Shown here in pieces: positions 50,428-59,383 of a stretch of DNA of 64,000 bases (positions within the stretch are counted from its first letter, which is position 1; each line of letters starts with the position of its first letter). The notes beneath the pieces were generated by a model. That model did no database searches, was not told where the DNA came from, and saw nothing but the letters and a program-made list of their open reading frames with translations. The stretch is from VXYL01 sp963665195 (GTDB taxonomy: Bacteria > Pseudomonadota > Gammaproteobacteria > Pseudomonadales > Azotimanducaceae), in contig OY762070.1 of NCBI GenBank assembly GCA_963665195.1, positions 4,588,001-4,652,000 on the forward strand, written 5' to 3'. A program made the translations under genes and the position numbers.

Positions 50428-51063
50428 GTGCCAGCGCGAAGGGACAAACACGGCGCGGTCGTGGACGAGGACACGCAGGTCACGTCGCGCGGGCAGCCCG
50501 TGCGCAAGCCGGCTGACGCCACGGCGCGCGATCCCGAAGACCCGGCTACCGACACGCACACCCCGGAAGCGCCCAGCCGCTACGACGAACCCACGAGGCT
50601 TGTACGCCGCCCCAAGACGGGCTCGGCGGCGTCGGACGGTGACACGACGGTCCTCCACCGGCGTCGGCGCGGTGCCCGCAGTGACGCGGCGGCCGACGAC
50701 GTAGGCGATCAGGTCACGGGTTGGCTCGTGGTCATCGGCGGTCCCGGCAAAGGTCGCGCGCTCACGCTCGGGCTGGGCCGGAACGAGATCGGACGCGCGG
50801 CCCCGGCCAACGTCCGGCTGGACTTCGGCGACCGGGAAGTGTCGCGGGCCGGACATGCGTACATCACCTACGACCACGTAGAGCGCCGCTGGTACATCCA
50901 GCAGGGCGGCGGCAGGAACCTGATCCGGCTCGGAAACCAGCCTGTGCTGGCGCCGATGCCGCTGCCCGCCAAGTCCGAAATCCGCATCGGCGGCACTCGC
51001 CTGCTGTTCGTCCCGCTCTGCGGCGAAGACTTCGACTGGGAAGACGTCGAGGCCGAGGGGTGA
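50428..51063 (+). CDS. FHA-domain protein with a disordered N-terminal region
   Basis: The 211-residue product has a Thr/Arg/Pro-rich N-terminal 95 residues (repeated Thr in DEDTQVTS, TDTHTPEAPS, DGDTTVLHRR), a likely target for kinase phosphorylation. An FHA domain follows: GWLVVIGGPGKGRALTLGLG, RNEIGRAAPANVRLDFGDRE, VSRAGHAYITYD, GGGRNLIRLGN and SEIRIGGTRLLFV. GTG 50428 is chosen over 50404 because of the strong ribosome-binding site. The stop overlaps the next start (GTGA), coupling it to the pseudoprotease. Confidence 0.88.
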   Translation: MPARRDKHGAVVDEDTQVTSRGQPVRKPADATARDPEDPATDTHTPEAPSRYDEPTRLVRRPKTGSAASDGDTTVLHRRRRGARSDAAADDVGDQVTGWLVVIGGPGKGRALTLGLGRNEIGRAAPANVRLDFGDREVSRAGHAYITYDHVERRWYIQQGGGRNLIRLGNQPVLAPMPLPAKSEIRIGGTRLLFVPLCGEDFDWEDVEAEG

Positions 51064-52589
51064 CGGCCGCGCGGGGCACGGCGGCCCCGGCCTGGGTCGC
51101 GGTCTTGATTGTGTTCGCGCTGTCCGCGTCGGCAGCGATCAACGAAGATGAGGCGGCCAGCCGGCATGTCGGCGTCAACGTCTACCTCGGCAGCGAACTC
51201 GTGCGAACCGCAACCGGGATCGTCGTCGGCCCGGGCACTGTGCTCGCCGACGCCGAAACGCTGACGAGAGGGCGGCGGCATACCGTCATGTCGACGGGCG
51301 GCGCAGAAGTCGCCGCGTCAGTCAGCCATTCAGACCGCAGTTTGGGCCTAGCGGTTCTCAATGTCCCCGGCCTCGACCAGCCGGCGCTGTCTTTCGCTCT
51401 CGCCGAGGTGGGGAAGGACGAGGACCGTTTCGTCCACGTGGCCTCGTTCGACGCTACCGCCACCGGGACACCTCCGTTCGTCTTCCGAGCGGGTTCCATC
51501 TCCGCATCGGACGAGGCAGTGGCCAGGGCCTCCGGCGATTCGATCGCCGTCTACCGCCACAACGCTCTCATCGCGTCGCCCGGGTTCGGCGGCGCGTTGA
51601 TGAACAACTGCGGCGAACTGATCGGAATCAACCGGCCGGACCCCGGCGCAGGCGGACTTTTCTCAGACGCGCTCGATCACCCGGAGAGCGTCGTGTTCGC
51701 ATTGCGCCTTAGCGCCATCGAGCAACGGCTTGGCGAATGGGATGTGGAGTACCTGAAGTCAGCCGACCCGTGTCTCAGCGAGGCAGATTCGGCAGCCGCA
51801 GCCGCTGCGCAGAAGGCCGCGGAAGCGGAGCAGGCGAACGTCGCACTGGAGGAAGCAAAGCGCCTGGAGCAGGAACTCAGGACCGCCGCCGAGACGGCTC
51901 GTGAGGCAGGCGAAGCGGCACGGGCGGAAGCGGAGGCGGAGCGAAAGGCCGCCGAAGAGGCCGTCGTGGCGGCCGAGACGGCCGCCGAGGCCGCCAAAGA
52001 GGATGCCGAGGCGGCTCGCCAGGCCGCCATCGCAGAATCCGAGCGGCTGAACAAGGCGCTGTCCGAAGCTGCAGAGGAGAACGAGCGTGCGCAGCGCCGC
52101 TCGCGCACGATCACCGCAAGCGCGTTGACTGCCGCTGCCGTGCTCGGTGCGCTCGTCTTCGTGCTGTGGTTGCGAAATCGCCGCAAGAACCGTCTTGTTG
52201 CCTTGGCGACCGCCGAGACGGAAGCCGCGCAACGGGAATTGGCCCAAGCCAGTTCGGGTGCGCTGCCCGACCTCATGCTAGAAGGCGCCGACGATGAAGG
52301 CACCAATTTCGCGTTGAAGATACCCGGCGCAAGCCTGCGCGCCGGCGTCGACGGCTTGGTGGTGGGACGCAGCCCGGACCGCGCGACGTTCGTGCTGGAC
52401 CACCCGTCGGTGTCGCGAGCACACTGCCGCCTGCGATTGGTCGACGGCATCCTCCATGTCGAGGATCTGCGCGCCACCAACGGCGTGCTCCTCAACGACG
52501 ATGCGCTTCTTCCGGAAGAGTCGCGGCCAGTGCGAGCGGGCGACCGCCTGACCTTGGGAACGGTCGAACTGACGGTGCGGTTCCTCTAA
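51060..52589 (+). CDS. Trypsin-like pseudoprotease - coiled coil - membrane helix - FHA protein
   Basis: The 509-residue protein starts at GTG 51060. A signal-like hydrophobic segment (PAWVAVLIVFALSASA) leads to a trypsin-fold domain (about 30-230). All three catalytic positions are changed: the His site reads LADAETLT, the Asp site DRSLGLAVLNV, and the Ser site SPGFGGAL instead of GNSGG. It is therefore expected to be inactive and may serve as a sensor or scaffold. An Ala/Glu-rich coiled coil (about 240-345), one membrane helix (SALTAAAVLGALVFVLWL) and a cytosolic FHA domain (GLVVGRSPDRATFVLDH, SVSRAHCRLRL, DLRATNGVLLN) follow. It links the periplasm to Thr-phosphorylation. Confidence 0.87.
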   Translation: MTAARGTAAPAWVAVLIVFALSASAAINEDEAASRHVGVNVYLGSELVRTATGIVVGPGTVLADAETLTRGRRHTVMSTGGAEVAASVSHSDRSLGLAVLNVPGLDQPALSFALAEVGKDEDRFVHVASFDATATGTPPFVFRAGSISASDEAVARASGDSIAVYRHNALIASPGFGGALMNNCGELIGINRPDPGAGGLFSDALDHPESVVFALRLSAIEQRLGEWDVEYLKSADPCLSEADSAAAAAAQKAAEAEQANVALEEAKRLEQELRTAAETAREAGEAARAEAEAERKAAEEAVVAAETAAEAAKEDAEAARQAAIAESERLNKALSEAAEENERAQRRSRTITASALTAAAVLGALVFVLWLRNRRKNRLVALATAETEAAQRELAQASSGALPDLMLEGADDEGTNFALKIPGASLRAGVDGLVVGRSPDRATFVLDHPSVSRAHCRLRLVDGILHVEDLRATNGVLLNDDALLPEESRPVRAGDRLTLGTVELTVRFL

Positions 52590-52606
52590 TTCTTACGCGG
52601 GATTTC

Positions 52607-53908
52607 GTGGACACCCGGCCCTTGGTCTCCGTCCTCGCCATCGGGCTGGCTGCCGTGGCAGCCGCCGGTCCGGAAGTCGCGTCGCTCGAAGGTGGCGTCG
52701 TCCGCATTGCCGCAACGAAAGCCCCTGGCACCGGTGGGGGCAGCGGGTTCCTGATCAACGGCGATGGTCACGTCGCCACGAACCACCACGTCATTGAGGG
52801 GGCCTCTCATGTTGCCGTCCAGTTCAGCGGCTCCCGTTCGCTTCGGGAAGCCTCGGTAGTTTGGTCGTCGGACGCAATGGACCTGGCCGTGCTTGCAGTC
52901 GGCCGATCAGACCGTGCGCCTCTGCCGCTAGCGCGGGATATGCCGGCGAAAGGCGCAGCCGTGTATGCACTTGGGTTTCCGAGCGATGCCGACATCCCCA
53001 CGTTGGGCGGGCTCGCGCTCGACGCCACGGTGACCAGCGGTGTGCTGGGCCGCGTTTTCGCCGGCGCGTGGACCGTGCGCGAACTCACCATCGTTCAGCA
53101 CGACGCCGACATCAACCCCGGCAACAGCGGCGGACCGCTGCTCGACGAGTGCGGTCGCGTGATCGGCGTGAATACCGCCGGCGTATCGGCCACCGTGACA
53201 TCCCCCGACGGCGACTCCCAGGTAGTGCCGGCGGCAAGCGGCATCTTCTGGGCGTCTTCAGTGAGCGAACTCTCGGCCGAACTCGACAGCCTAGGCATCT
53301 CCTATCGTCTGGACCGGGCTCCTTGCACCGCCGAGAGTCGCGTACTGCCGCCCGTAGTCGTCCGTCCGCCCGCCGCGTTATCGCGCAATGGCAGCGGTCT
53401 CGATCTGGTCTACGTGGCGACTGTTGCGCTGGTCGTGGTCACGCTGTCCTTTCTACTGTACCGCGCCGCTCGTGATCGCCATGCATTGTCGGCGATCCTC
53501 GCCCGAGTCGATCGGTGGGTGAGCGCTCCCGTCGCGCGTTCCACGAGGCAGCGGTCTCCGGCGCCCGAGGGTTTGCAGCTCATCCTCGCGCCTGCCGGCT
53601 CGGACGGCATGACTCCTCTCGTGGTCGCAGATGCCGCGACCACCCCGCACGGCGTAGTGCTGGGCCGCCATCCCATGCTCGTTGACCGCGTAGTCGATGG
53701 TCCCGGCATCTCGCGGCGCCACGTCCGCATCAGCTTCAGAAGGAACGCGCTTCACGCTGAGGACCTGAACTCCGCCAACGGCAGTTCGTTGAACGGCGTT
53801 CGCTTGGCTCCGTACCGCCCCGTGCGGCTGAGGCATGGAGACATCCTGCGGTGCGGCGACGCGGAGTTCAGCGTGGATATCCGCTACGGCACGGAGTCCG
53901 TCGAGTGA
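52607..53908 (+). CDS. Trypsin-like serine protease with membrane helix and cytosolic FHA domain
   Basis: The 433-residue protein (GTG start) has a signal peptide (VLAIGLAAVAAAG) and a trypsin-like domain with an intact triad: His in NHHVIEG, Asp in AMDLAVLAVG, Ser in NPGNSGGPLL. A membrane helix (YVATVALVVVTLSFLLY) near 267-287 puts the protease outside and a C-terminal FHA domain (HGVVLGRHPMLVDRVVD, GISRRHVRISF, LNSANGSSLNGVRL) inside. It has the same layout as the pseudoprotease before it without the coiled coil, and is probably its duplicated partner. There is no PDZ domain. The stop overlaps the VWA start. Confidence 0.92.
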   Translation: MDTRPLVSVLAIGLAAVAAAGPEVASLEGGVVRIAATKAPGTGGGSGFLINGDGHVATNHHVIEGASHVAVQFSGSRSLREASVVWSSDAMDLAVLAVGRSDRAPLPLARDMPAKGAAVYALGFPSDADIPTLGGLALDATVTSGVLGRVFAGAWTVRELTIVQHDADINPGNSGGPLLDECGRVIGVNTAGVSATVTSPDGDSQVVPAASGIFWASSVSELSAELDSLGISYRLDRAPCTAESRVLPPVVVRPPAALSRNGSGLDLVYVATVALVVVTLSFLLYRAARDRHALSAILARVDRWVSAPVARSTRQRSPAPEGLQLILAPAGSDGMTPLVVADAATTPHGVVLGRHPMLVDRVVDGPGISRRHVRISFRRNALHAEDLNSANGSSLNGVRLAPYRPVRLRHGDILRCGDAEFSVDIRYGTESVE

Positions 53909-54867
53909 AAGCGCGGAACCGCGAGATCAACATCTTCAGCATGTCTGCCTTGGACCTGTTCGCTTCGGCGATGGGTGCATTCATGCTGCTTGCCTTGGTC
54001 TACCTCGTGTTCTTCACGATGACCTCGCGATCCGCGGTCGACGTGCCTGAGCCGCAAACGCCAGCAGTGCCTGAACCGGTGGCGGTAGTGGAGTGCCCCG
54101 ACGTACCAGAACCGGCGGCCTGTCCTGAAGTGCCGGACACGCAACCGCTCGAAGACGCATTGGCCATGTGTCGGCAGACGGCGTCTCAGCAGGCGGCGGA
54201 CGCCGCATCCTGCGCGGCGGCGCGGTCCGAATTGGCAGAACAGGTCGAGGCCCTGAAGTTCCCCCATGTGGACCTAGTCGTCGCGCTCGACGTGACCGCC
54301 AGCATGGCCGGGCCTCTTGCTGGGCTCAAGAGCGAGATTGACCAGCTAGTCGATGTCCTGAACCGGCTCGCGCCCAGCGTCGCCATGGGCATCGTCGCGT
54401 TCGGCGACCGCCGCTGGCGAAGGCCTGTGTTCCACCAGGACCTGCTCGAAGTGAAGCACTCGCCCGCCAACCGAGACATGCTCAAGCGCCAGATCGCAGG
54501 CCTTCGCGTCAACATGGGAATCGGCCTCGGCAGCAACCCGGACGATGCGGAAGCCGTGCTGGCGGCCCTGCAAGTCGCGGTCTCTTCGACATGGCGCCCG
54601 GAGGCTGACCGACAGATCGTGGTGGTCGTGACTGACAACCCCGCCTACGCTTCCGAGCGCTTGCAGGCGTTAGAGGTGGCCAGACAGTTCGTGGACGCCA
54701 AGGCGGGGCGAGCCGTCTCAACGGTGTTCGTCAACACACGCGTCCGGAGGGCGCTTAGGGCGGACGCAGGCGCCGACTTCCTTCGCAACTTGGCGACCGC
54801 GGGCAAGGGGCAGTTCGTGCAAGATGGCGGGTCTATGACGGCGAACCTGCTCTTGGCCTTGCTCTAA
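53905..54867 (+). CDS. VWA-domain protein with an ExbD/MotB-like N-terminal membrane segment
   Basis: The 320-residue protein starts at GTG 53905 (GTGA overlap). The N-terminus reads NREINIFSMSALDLFASAMG and then a membrane helix (AFMLLALVYLVFF). The Asp just before the helix is where ExbD/MotB proteins carry their proton-path acid. A Pro/Glu/Cys-rich linker (VPEPAACPEVPD) and a short helical part come next, followed by a von Willebrand A domain (from about 121) with HVDLVVALDVTASMAG as the metal-ion site. The domain would be periplasmic. It is the best candidate to pair with the ExbB-like protein at 45371. Confidence 0.85.
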   Translation: MKARNREINIFSMSALDLFASAMGAFMLLALVYLVFFTMTSRSAVDVPEPQTPAVPEPVAVVECPDVPEPAACPEVPDTQPLEDALAMCRQTASQQAADAASCAAARSELAEQVEALKFPHVDLVVALDVTASMAGPLAGLKSEIDQLVDVLNRLAPSVAMGIVAFGDRRWRRPVFHQDLLEVKHSPANRDMLKRQIAGLRVNMGIGLGSNPDDAEAVLAALQVAVSSTWRPEADRQIVVVVTDNPAYASERLQALEVARQFVDAKAGRAVSTVFVNTRVRRALRADAGADFLRNLATAGKGQFVQDGGSMTANLLLALL

Positions 54868-54893
54868 GCCAGAACATCGATGCTGGACGCTCG

Positions 54894-57491
54894 CTATCTC
54901 ATCCCTGCTGAAGCCCCAAGATCCGGGGCCGCCGGGCCAGTAGGGCGCAACGCACGCGCAACTCTGAATCCTAGGTTGGTGTACCTGAAGTCTTGCAGGT
55001 AGCCGATAGTGAAAGGAGAACGCGTCTTCCACGGCGTAGCTCGCCACAGAAGGCCCCGCACGTCACTCGCGACACAGGATGTCTTCTCGTCGTGCGTGTT
55101 GCATGTATGCGTCCACTCCCATACGTTCGCGTGAACGTCGAATAGGCCAAAGCCGCTGGGTCCGGTGTAACCAACCTGCCTCGGGTTCGCAAACCGACGA
55201 CCACACTCGGAGAATACGCCCGCGGACCGTGCCGCTGAGCGGCTTCCGTAGACGCAAGCCCGCTGTGCCTCAGTGCCAAGTGGATAGCCCGCCCGCGCGG
55301 TCGCCGCGTATCCCCACTCCGAATCGGTAGGCAACCGATAGTATTCACCAGTCAAGGCAGAGAGCCACAGAACATACGCTTCAGCATCTAGCCAACTGAC
55401 GCAAACGGCGGGGTGTTCGCTGGTCTGAGAGAAGCCAGGGCTGCGCCAGTTCAATCCATCGCCAAGCAAGCCCGTGTCGCCTTGGAAGAACCAGCATCCC
55501 TTTGAAGGCTCGCGTCCGGTTTCGGCAACGAATCGTGCGAACTCTTGATGTTTCACTTCGTACACTCCAATGCCGAACGACTCGTGGTCGTCGTTGCTAG
55601 GAACGACCGCGATCTGAGGGCACTCGTCACAATCTCGGAATACGTAGCCGGGCTCCCAAAGCAGACGCAGTTCAACGTGCCGTTCAGTCGGCCGGCCGGG
55701 AATCGCGACATGTTCGATTTCGGCTGCAAAAGGGCGATACCAGTCCTCTGTTACGTCTATCTTGTAGGTTCCCGGCGGTAGCTCCACACCTGGCTGATAG
55801 CTCAGTAGCTCGTTGCGCAGGCGGACTTGCGCCGTGGGCGGCGACGTTGTGATCGTGAATGGCTGTGGTGCCACGCGCAGCGAGATGGTGTGGTTCGTCA
55901 CGTCGTCCCCGTGCGAGACTTCCTCCTCAATCATGACATAGCCTGGCGCACTCACTCGCACTCGATACGTGCCCGGCTTGAGTGGCATGGCGGGTCGGTA
56001 GCCTTTGTCCATTCCCACGAAGTCCACTGTCGCGGTGCGTGGCGCGACGCTGATCGTGAAGGGGCCCATGATGCGCTCCAGTTCGACAGGCACATGCGTG
56101 CCTTTGAGTACTGGGATGATTCGGCGAAGGTCGCGATAGCCTTCCTTCGTCACCACCACCAGATGACTGCCTTCAGGCAGGCGCACGTTCGGTTCGTACG
56201 CGACCGCGAGGTCCGGAAGGGTCACACGGGCGTCTGGTGGTACTAGGTCAAGCGTCAGCGTGCCAAATGCGCCGTTGGGAACGCTCTCGGTATCCTGAAC
56301 ACCCGTCTCGACGGCATCCGAGTTGACTGTGGCACCCGGGCCCGTCAACCCGGGATCACGCGGTGCCTGTTCAGGTGTCAGGGTCTTGCGCCCGCCATTG
56401 GCGAGGCCCTCTGGGGCATGCTCGCCGCCCAACGCGTTCACTGCCGCCCTGTCCCACGGAAGAGAGCCAATGACGAGCAATCCTATGCCAGCGAGCACGA
56501 TCCCAAGGACAGTGCCGATGGCCCGACGTGCCCCTCGTTTCTCCGCGGAATCAGGTTCGGACGCCGAGGCTCGGTCGGCCAGGTCATCGACTCGGCCCCC
56601 GACTGACGGCCCAGTCGCCGTCTCTAGGCAGGCCCGGAAGTCCGCGATGCTCTGATGACGGTTTGCCGCCCTCAGCGCAAGACCCCCGTCGATTCCTTGC
56701 AGCAAACTCATGCTGTACGGTCGCTTCGCTGCGGCACCCGCGGAGGCGACTGCCGTGCCCAAGGACCGATCGGTCGCATCCGCGGGCGCATTGCCCGTTA
56801 CGCACCTGTAGAGCACCGCGGAGATTGCGTATACATCCGTCGCGGGCGTCTGCCGTGCCGTCGTGGAGTACTGCTCCAGTGGGGAGTAGCCAGGCGTAAC
56901 GAGGCTGGTGACGCTGCGGGATCCCGTACCGGCTACCTGTCGCGCCGCGCCAAAGTCGATCAGGACCGGTGTGCCGTCACCGCGAAGGACGACATTGCCG
57001 GGCTTGATGTCTCGGTGGAGCAGCCCCGCGCCATGCACCTGCTCCAATCCCGGCAAGACCGGCAACACGCTGCTCTCGATCTCGGCCTCGGTCAACGTCC
57101 CCTTGCGCCGCAACAACTCGCCAAGGGTCTCGCCTTGCACGTACTCCATGACGAGATAGCCGCTGGCGTGGGCGGTGAAGTAGTCGTAGACGCCGACGAT
57201 GTTCGGGTGTCGGAAGCGGGCGAGCGCACGAGCTTCGTCGGCGAAACGGCTGAGGCCCCAGCGGTAGTCGTCCTCGTCGCGGGCGGTCTTGACGGCGACC
57301 GAGTCGTCGGCATCACGTACCGCGAGATCCGACGGGAAGTACTCCTTGATCGCAACGCGGCGCCCCAGACGCTCGTCATGCGCGGCGTATGTGATGCCGA
57401 AGGCGCCTGCGCCCAGGTACTCCTCAATCCGGTACTTGCCGAGCTGATGGCCGGGCGGCAGCGCATAGCGATGGGCGGGCTTTGCTGTCAT
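54894..57491 (-). CDS. Transmembrane Ser/Thr kinase with PEGA-like repeats and an FGE-sulfatase domain
   Basis: The 865-residue protein has a Hanks-type kinase (about 19-290: LGAGAFGITYAAHDER, VAIKEYFPSDL, LLHRDIKPGNVVL, IDFGAARQ), a membrane helix near 323-345 (GTVLGIVLAGIGLLVIGSL), three PEGA-like repeats (about 407-610; e.g. RLPEGSHLVVVTKEGYRDL, LKPGTYRVRVSAPGY, LPPGTYKIDVTEDWYRP) and a C-terminal FGE-type domain (GVYEVKHQEFARFV, WLDAEAYVLWLSAL, YRLPTDSEWGYAA, NVWEWTHTC). The sensing part is periplasmic. ATG 57491 is chosen; a TTG start at 57518 is possible. The 5' end of this gene is duplicated at 59384-59545. It faces the VWA gene with a 26-nt gap. Confidence 0.9.
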   Translation of the reverse strand: MTAKPAHRYALPPGHQLGKYRIEEYLGAGAFGITYAAHDERLGRRVAIKEYFPSDLAVRDADDSVAVKTARDEDDYRWGLSRFADEARALARFRHPNIVGVYDYFTAHASGYLVMEYVQGETLGELLRRKGTLTEAEIESSVLPVLPGLEQVHGAGLLHRDIKPGNVVLRGDGTPVLIDFGAARQVAGTGSRSVTSLVTPGYSPLEQYSTTARQTPATDVYAISAVLYRCVTGNAPADATDRSLGTAVASAGAAAKRPYSMSLLQGIDGGLALRAANRHQSIADFRACLETATGPSVGGRVDDLADRASASEPDSAEKRGARRAIGTVLGIVLAGIGLLVIGSLPWDRAAVNALGGEHAPEGLANGGRKTLTPEQAPRDPGLTGPGATVNSDAVETGVQDTESVPNGAFGTLTLDLVPPDARVTLPDLAVAYEPNVRLPEGSHLVVVTKEGYRDLRRIIPVLKGTHVPVELERIMGPFTISVAPRTATVDFVGMDKGYRPAMPLKPGTYRVRVSAPGYVMIEEEVSHGDDVTNHTISLRVAPQPFTITTSPPTAQVRLRNELLSYQPGVELPPGTYKIDVTEDWYRPFAAEIEHVAIPGRPTERHVELRLLWEPGYVFRDCDECPQIAVVPSNDDHESFGIGVYEVKHQEFARFVAETGREPSKGCWFFQGDTGLLGDGLNWRSPGFSQTSEHPAVCVSWLDAEAYVLWLSALTGEYYRLPTDSEWGYAATARAGYPLGTEAQRACVYGSRSAARSAGVFSECGRRFANPRQVGYTGPSGFGLFDVHANVWEWTHTCNTHDEKTSCVASDVRGLLWRATPWKTRSPFTIGYLQDFRYTNLGFRVARALRPTGPAAPDLGASAGMR

Positions 57492-59296
57492 GGACCAGCC
57501 GGATGTGCCTTGACTCAACTCGGATCATACATGCGGCTCCGACCGACGGGACAAGCCGCTACACCTGCCATGCCCACTAACCCTGTTCGATGACGTCCAG
57601 AGGCACTTCGCTGGCACGCCCCGCGCCAGAAACGCAGTTCCTCGGGCTTCAGGCGAAGCCCGCGCAGTGAACTCCGGGAGGCGAGGCTAGGCGTCTCCGT
57701 CGCCCCCGTTGGCCACAGCGTGCTCGAACGCCACCACGTTGCGGGACCCGCTGCTGAACTCCACGCCGACCAGATGGACGCGCACGCCCGGTGCGCGGTA
57801 CTTCTCCGCGTACCCGCGCTCGACGAGCTGCGCCATCGCCGCGCCCTCGCCGGCCTGTTCGAGGACCTTGAACTCGAACACGTACGCTCGATCCTCGAAG
57901 CGCACCGCCATGTCCAGCCGCCCCCTGTTCGTGCTCTCCTCCACGGTGACATCCAGCCCGAGCCGGGCGAAGTACGAGTAGAAGACGCTCGCGTAGAAGC
58001 CCTCGTAGTCCGCGATGTCGTTGTTCGTGTACCACTGGTGCGGGATGCTCGCGTAGAAGGCGTGGAACAACTCGCGCAGCCCGTCGACATCGTCCCCCTC
58101 CAGCAGCCGATGGAGGCGCACGCTGTTCGCCGTCTGCCGGGCCGCGTCCTGGCCCAGCCGCTGCAGCAGCTGCTCGTTGAGTCCCTCGCGCACCTCGCGG
58201 TTCGGGTAGCCGAGCCGGTAGAGCGTCCGCTGGCCTACGCGCTCGCGCTCGCGGATCGTCAGGTAGCCGGTCTGGAACAGCAGCGCCTCGGTCGCGATGG
58301 CGTCGACGTCGAACGTCGACAGCAGCCTGTCGCTGGCCAGCATGCCGTCGAGGTCCACCGAGCGCACCCGACCCCGGAACAGCGTGTCCACCAGGAACGT
58401 CGGCGTGCCCGTCTCCAGCCAGTGCGCCCCGAACTCCCGGCTGTCGAGCAGCAGCAGGATGTCGAACGGGTTGTAAACCCTCTCTTTACCGAGCCACCAG
58501 TAGCCGTTGTACCAGTCGCGGACCCGCTCCCGGTCCAGCCCCGGCAGCGCCGGCGCGAACACCGCGTCGAGGTCCGCCTCCGTGTAGCCGCAAATGTCCG
58601 AGTAGCGGGGGTCCAAGGTGATGTCAGTCAGATTGTTCAAGCCCGAGAAGAGATTCACCTTCGAGAACTTGCTCACCCCCGTCGTGAAGCTGAACCGGAC
58701 TTGCGCGTCGGCGAACTTCAGCGTCGAATAAAGCCCGCGCAGGTAGTTTCGGTTGGCCCGCGCGGTGTCCGCGTCCTCCAGCACGTCAAGGATCGGCTTG
58801 TCGTACTCGTCCACCAGCACCACCACCCGCTGCCCCGTGCGCCGGTGCAGCTCCCGGATCAGCTGCCGGAAGCGGATCGGCCCGGTGCGCCCGGCGAGTT
58901 CGATGCCGGCGTCGGCACCGATCACGTCCAGCTGGTCCGCGACCTCCGCGTGCAGCTCCTCGACGCTCCCGAAGCTGCCCGAGGAGAAGTCCAGGCGCAC
59001 CACCGGATGCCGCGCCGACCAGTCCCAGCCCGCCGCGTGGATCGCGAGGCCGCGGAACAGCTCCTCGCTGCCCTCGAACAGCTCCTTGACGGTGTCCAGG
59101 AACAGGCTCTTGCCGAAGCGCCGCGGCCGCGACAGGAAGTAGTGCTTGCCGCCCTCCAGCAGGCGCTGGATGTGCGGCGTCTTGTCGACGTAGTAGCAGC
59201 CGTCCTCGCGCACCTCGCGGAAGGTCTGGATGCCGATGGGCAGCTTTGGCCGTTCCATGGCCGAATCCTAGCAGGCTGTCCCGCGAGAATCCCGAC
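57331..59296. repeat. Copy A of a 2.05-kb direct tandem duplication
   Basis: The segment runs from inside the kinase 5' end, through the kinase start and the spacer, to just beyond the AAA-ATPase/nuclease start, ending in GAGAATCCCGAC. The same order and nearly the same sequence recur at 59384-61347, offset by 2051-2053 bp. Divergence is concentrated within the nuclease gene around 58075-58280; both flanks are close to identical. Confidence 0.9.
57687..59258 (-). CDS. AAA-ATPase / PD-(D/E)XK nuclease family protein (DUF1703 type), copy A
   Basis: The 523-residue protein has an AAA-ATPase-like N-terminus (LPIGIQTFREVREDGCYYVD, KTPHIQRLL, SRPRRFGKSLFLDT as the P-loop, VVVLVDEYDKPILDVL as Walker B) and a C-terminal PD-(D/E)XK nuclease domain (ESTNRGRLDMAVRFEDRAYV, FEFKVLEQAGEG, GYAEKY). 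The P-loop is the FGKSL form of this family. Members are common in Bacteroidetes and marine bacteria, often in several copies, and have no settled function. Copy B lies directly upstream on the same strand. Confidence 0.9.
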   Translation of the reverse strand: MERPKLPIGIQTFREVREDGCYYVDKTPHIQRLLEGGKHYFLSRPRRFGKSLFLDTVKELFEGSEELFRGLAIHAAGWDWSARHPVVRLDFSSGSFGSVEELHAEVADQLDVIGADAGIELAGRTGPIRFRQLIRELHRRTGQRVVVLVDEYDKPILDVLEDADTARANRNYLRGLYSTLKFADAQVRFSFTTGVSKFSKVNLFSGLNNLTDITLDPRYSDICGYTEADLDAVFAPALPGLDRERVRDWYNGYWWLGKERVYNPFDILLLLDSREFGAHWLETGTPTFLVDTLFRGRVRSVDLDGMLASDRLLSTFDVDAIATEALLFQTGYLTIRERERVGQRTLYRLGYPNREVREGLNEQLLQRLGQDAARQTANSVRLHRLLEGDDVDGLRELFHAFYASIPHQWYTNNDIADYEGFYASVFYSYFARLGLDVTVEESTNRGRLDMAVRFEDRAYVFEFKVLEQAGEGAAMAQLVERGYAEKYRAPGVRVHLVGVEFSSGSRNVVAFEHAVANGGDGDA

Positions 59297-59383
59297 GGGA
59301 CTCCAGCACCGCGGTGGGGACAAGGACCTGTTCCTTTCGCGACAGCGCGGTGCGCACACCGGGGAGTGCTACGGGCCGTGCGT

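Noticed and set aside
45371..57491. Type VI secretion Thr-phosphorylation module (PpkA/PppA/Fha)
   Set aside because: Kinase, phosphatase and FHA are shared, but there are no tss/hcp/vgrG genes in the window. The FHA-linked proteases and the ExbB/VWA parts do not belong to that pathway.
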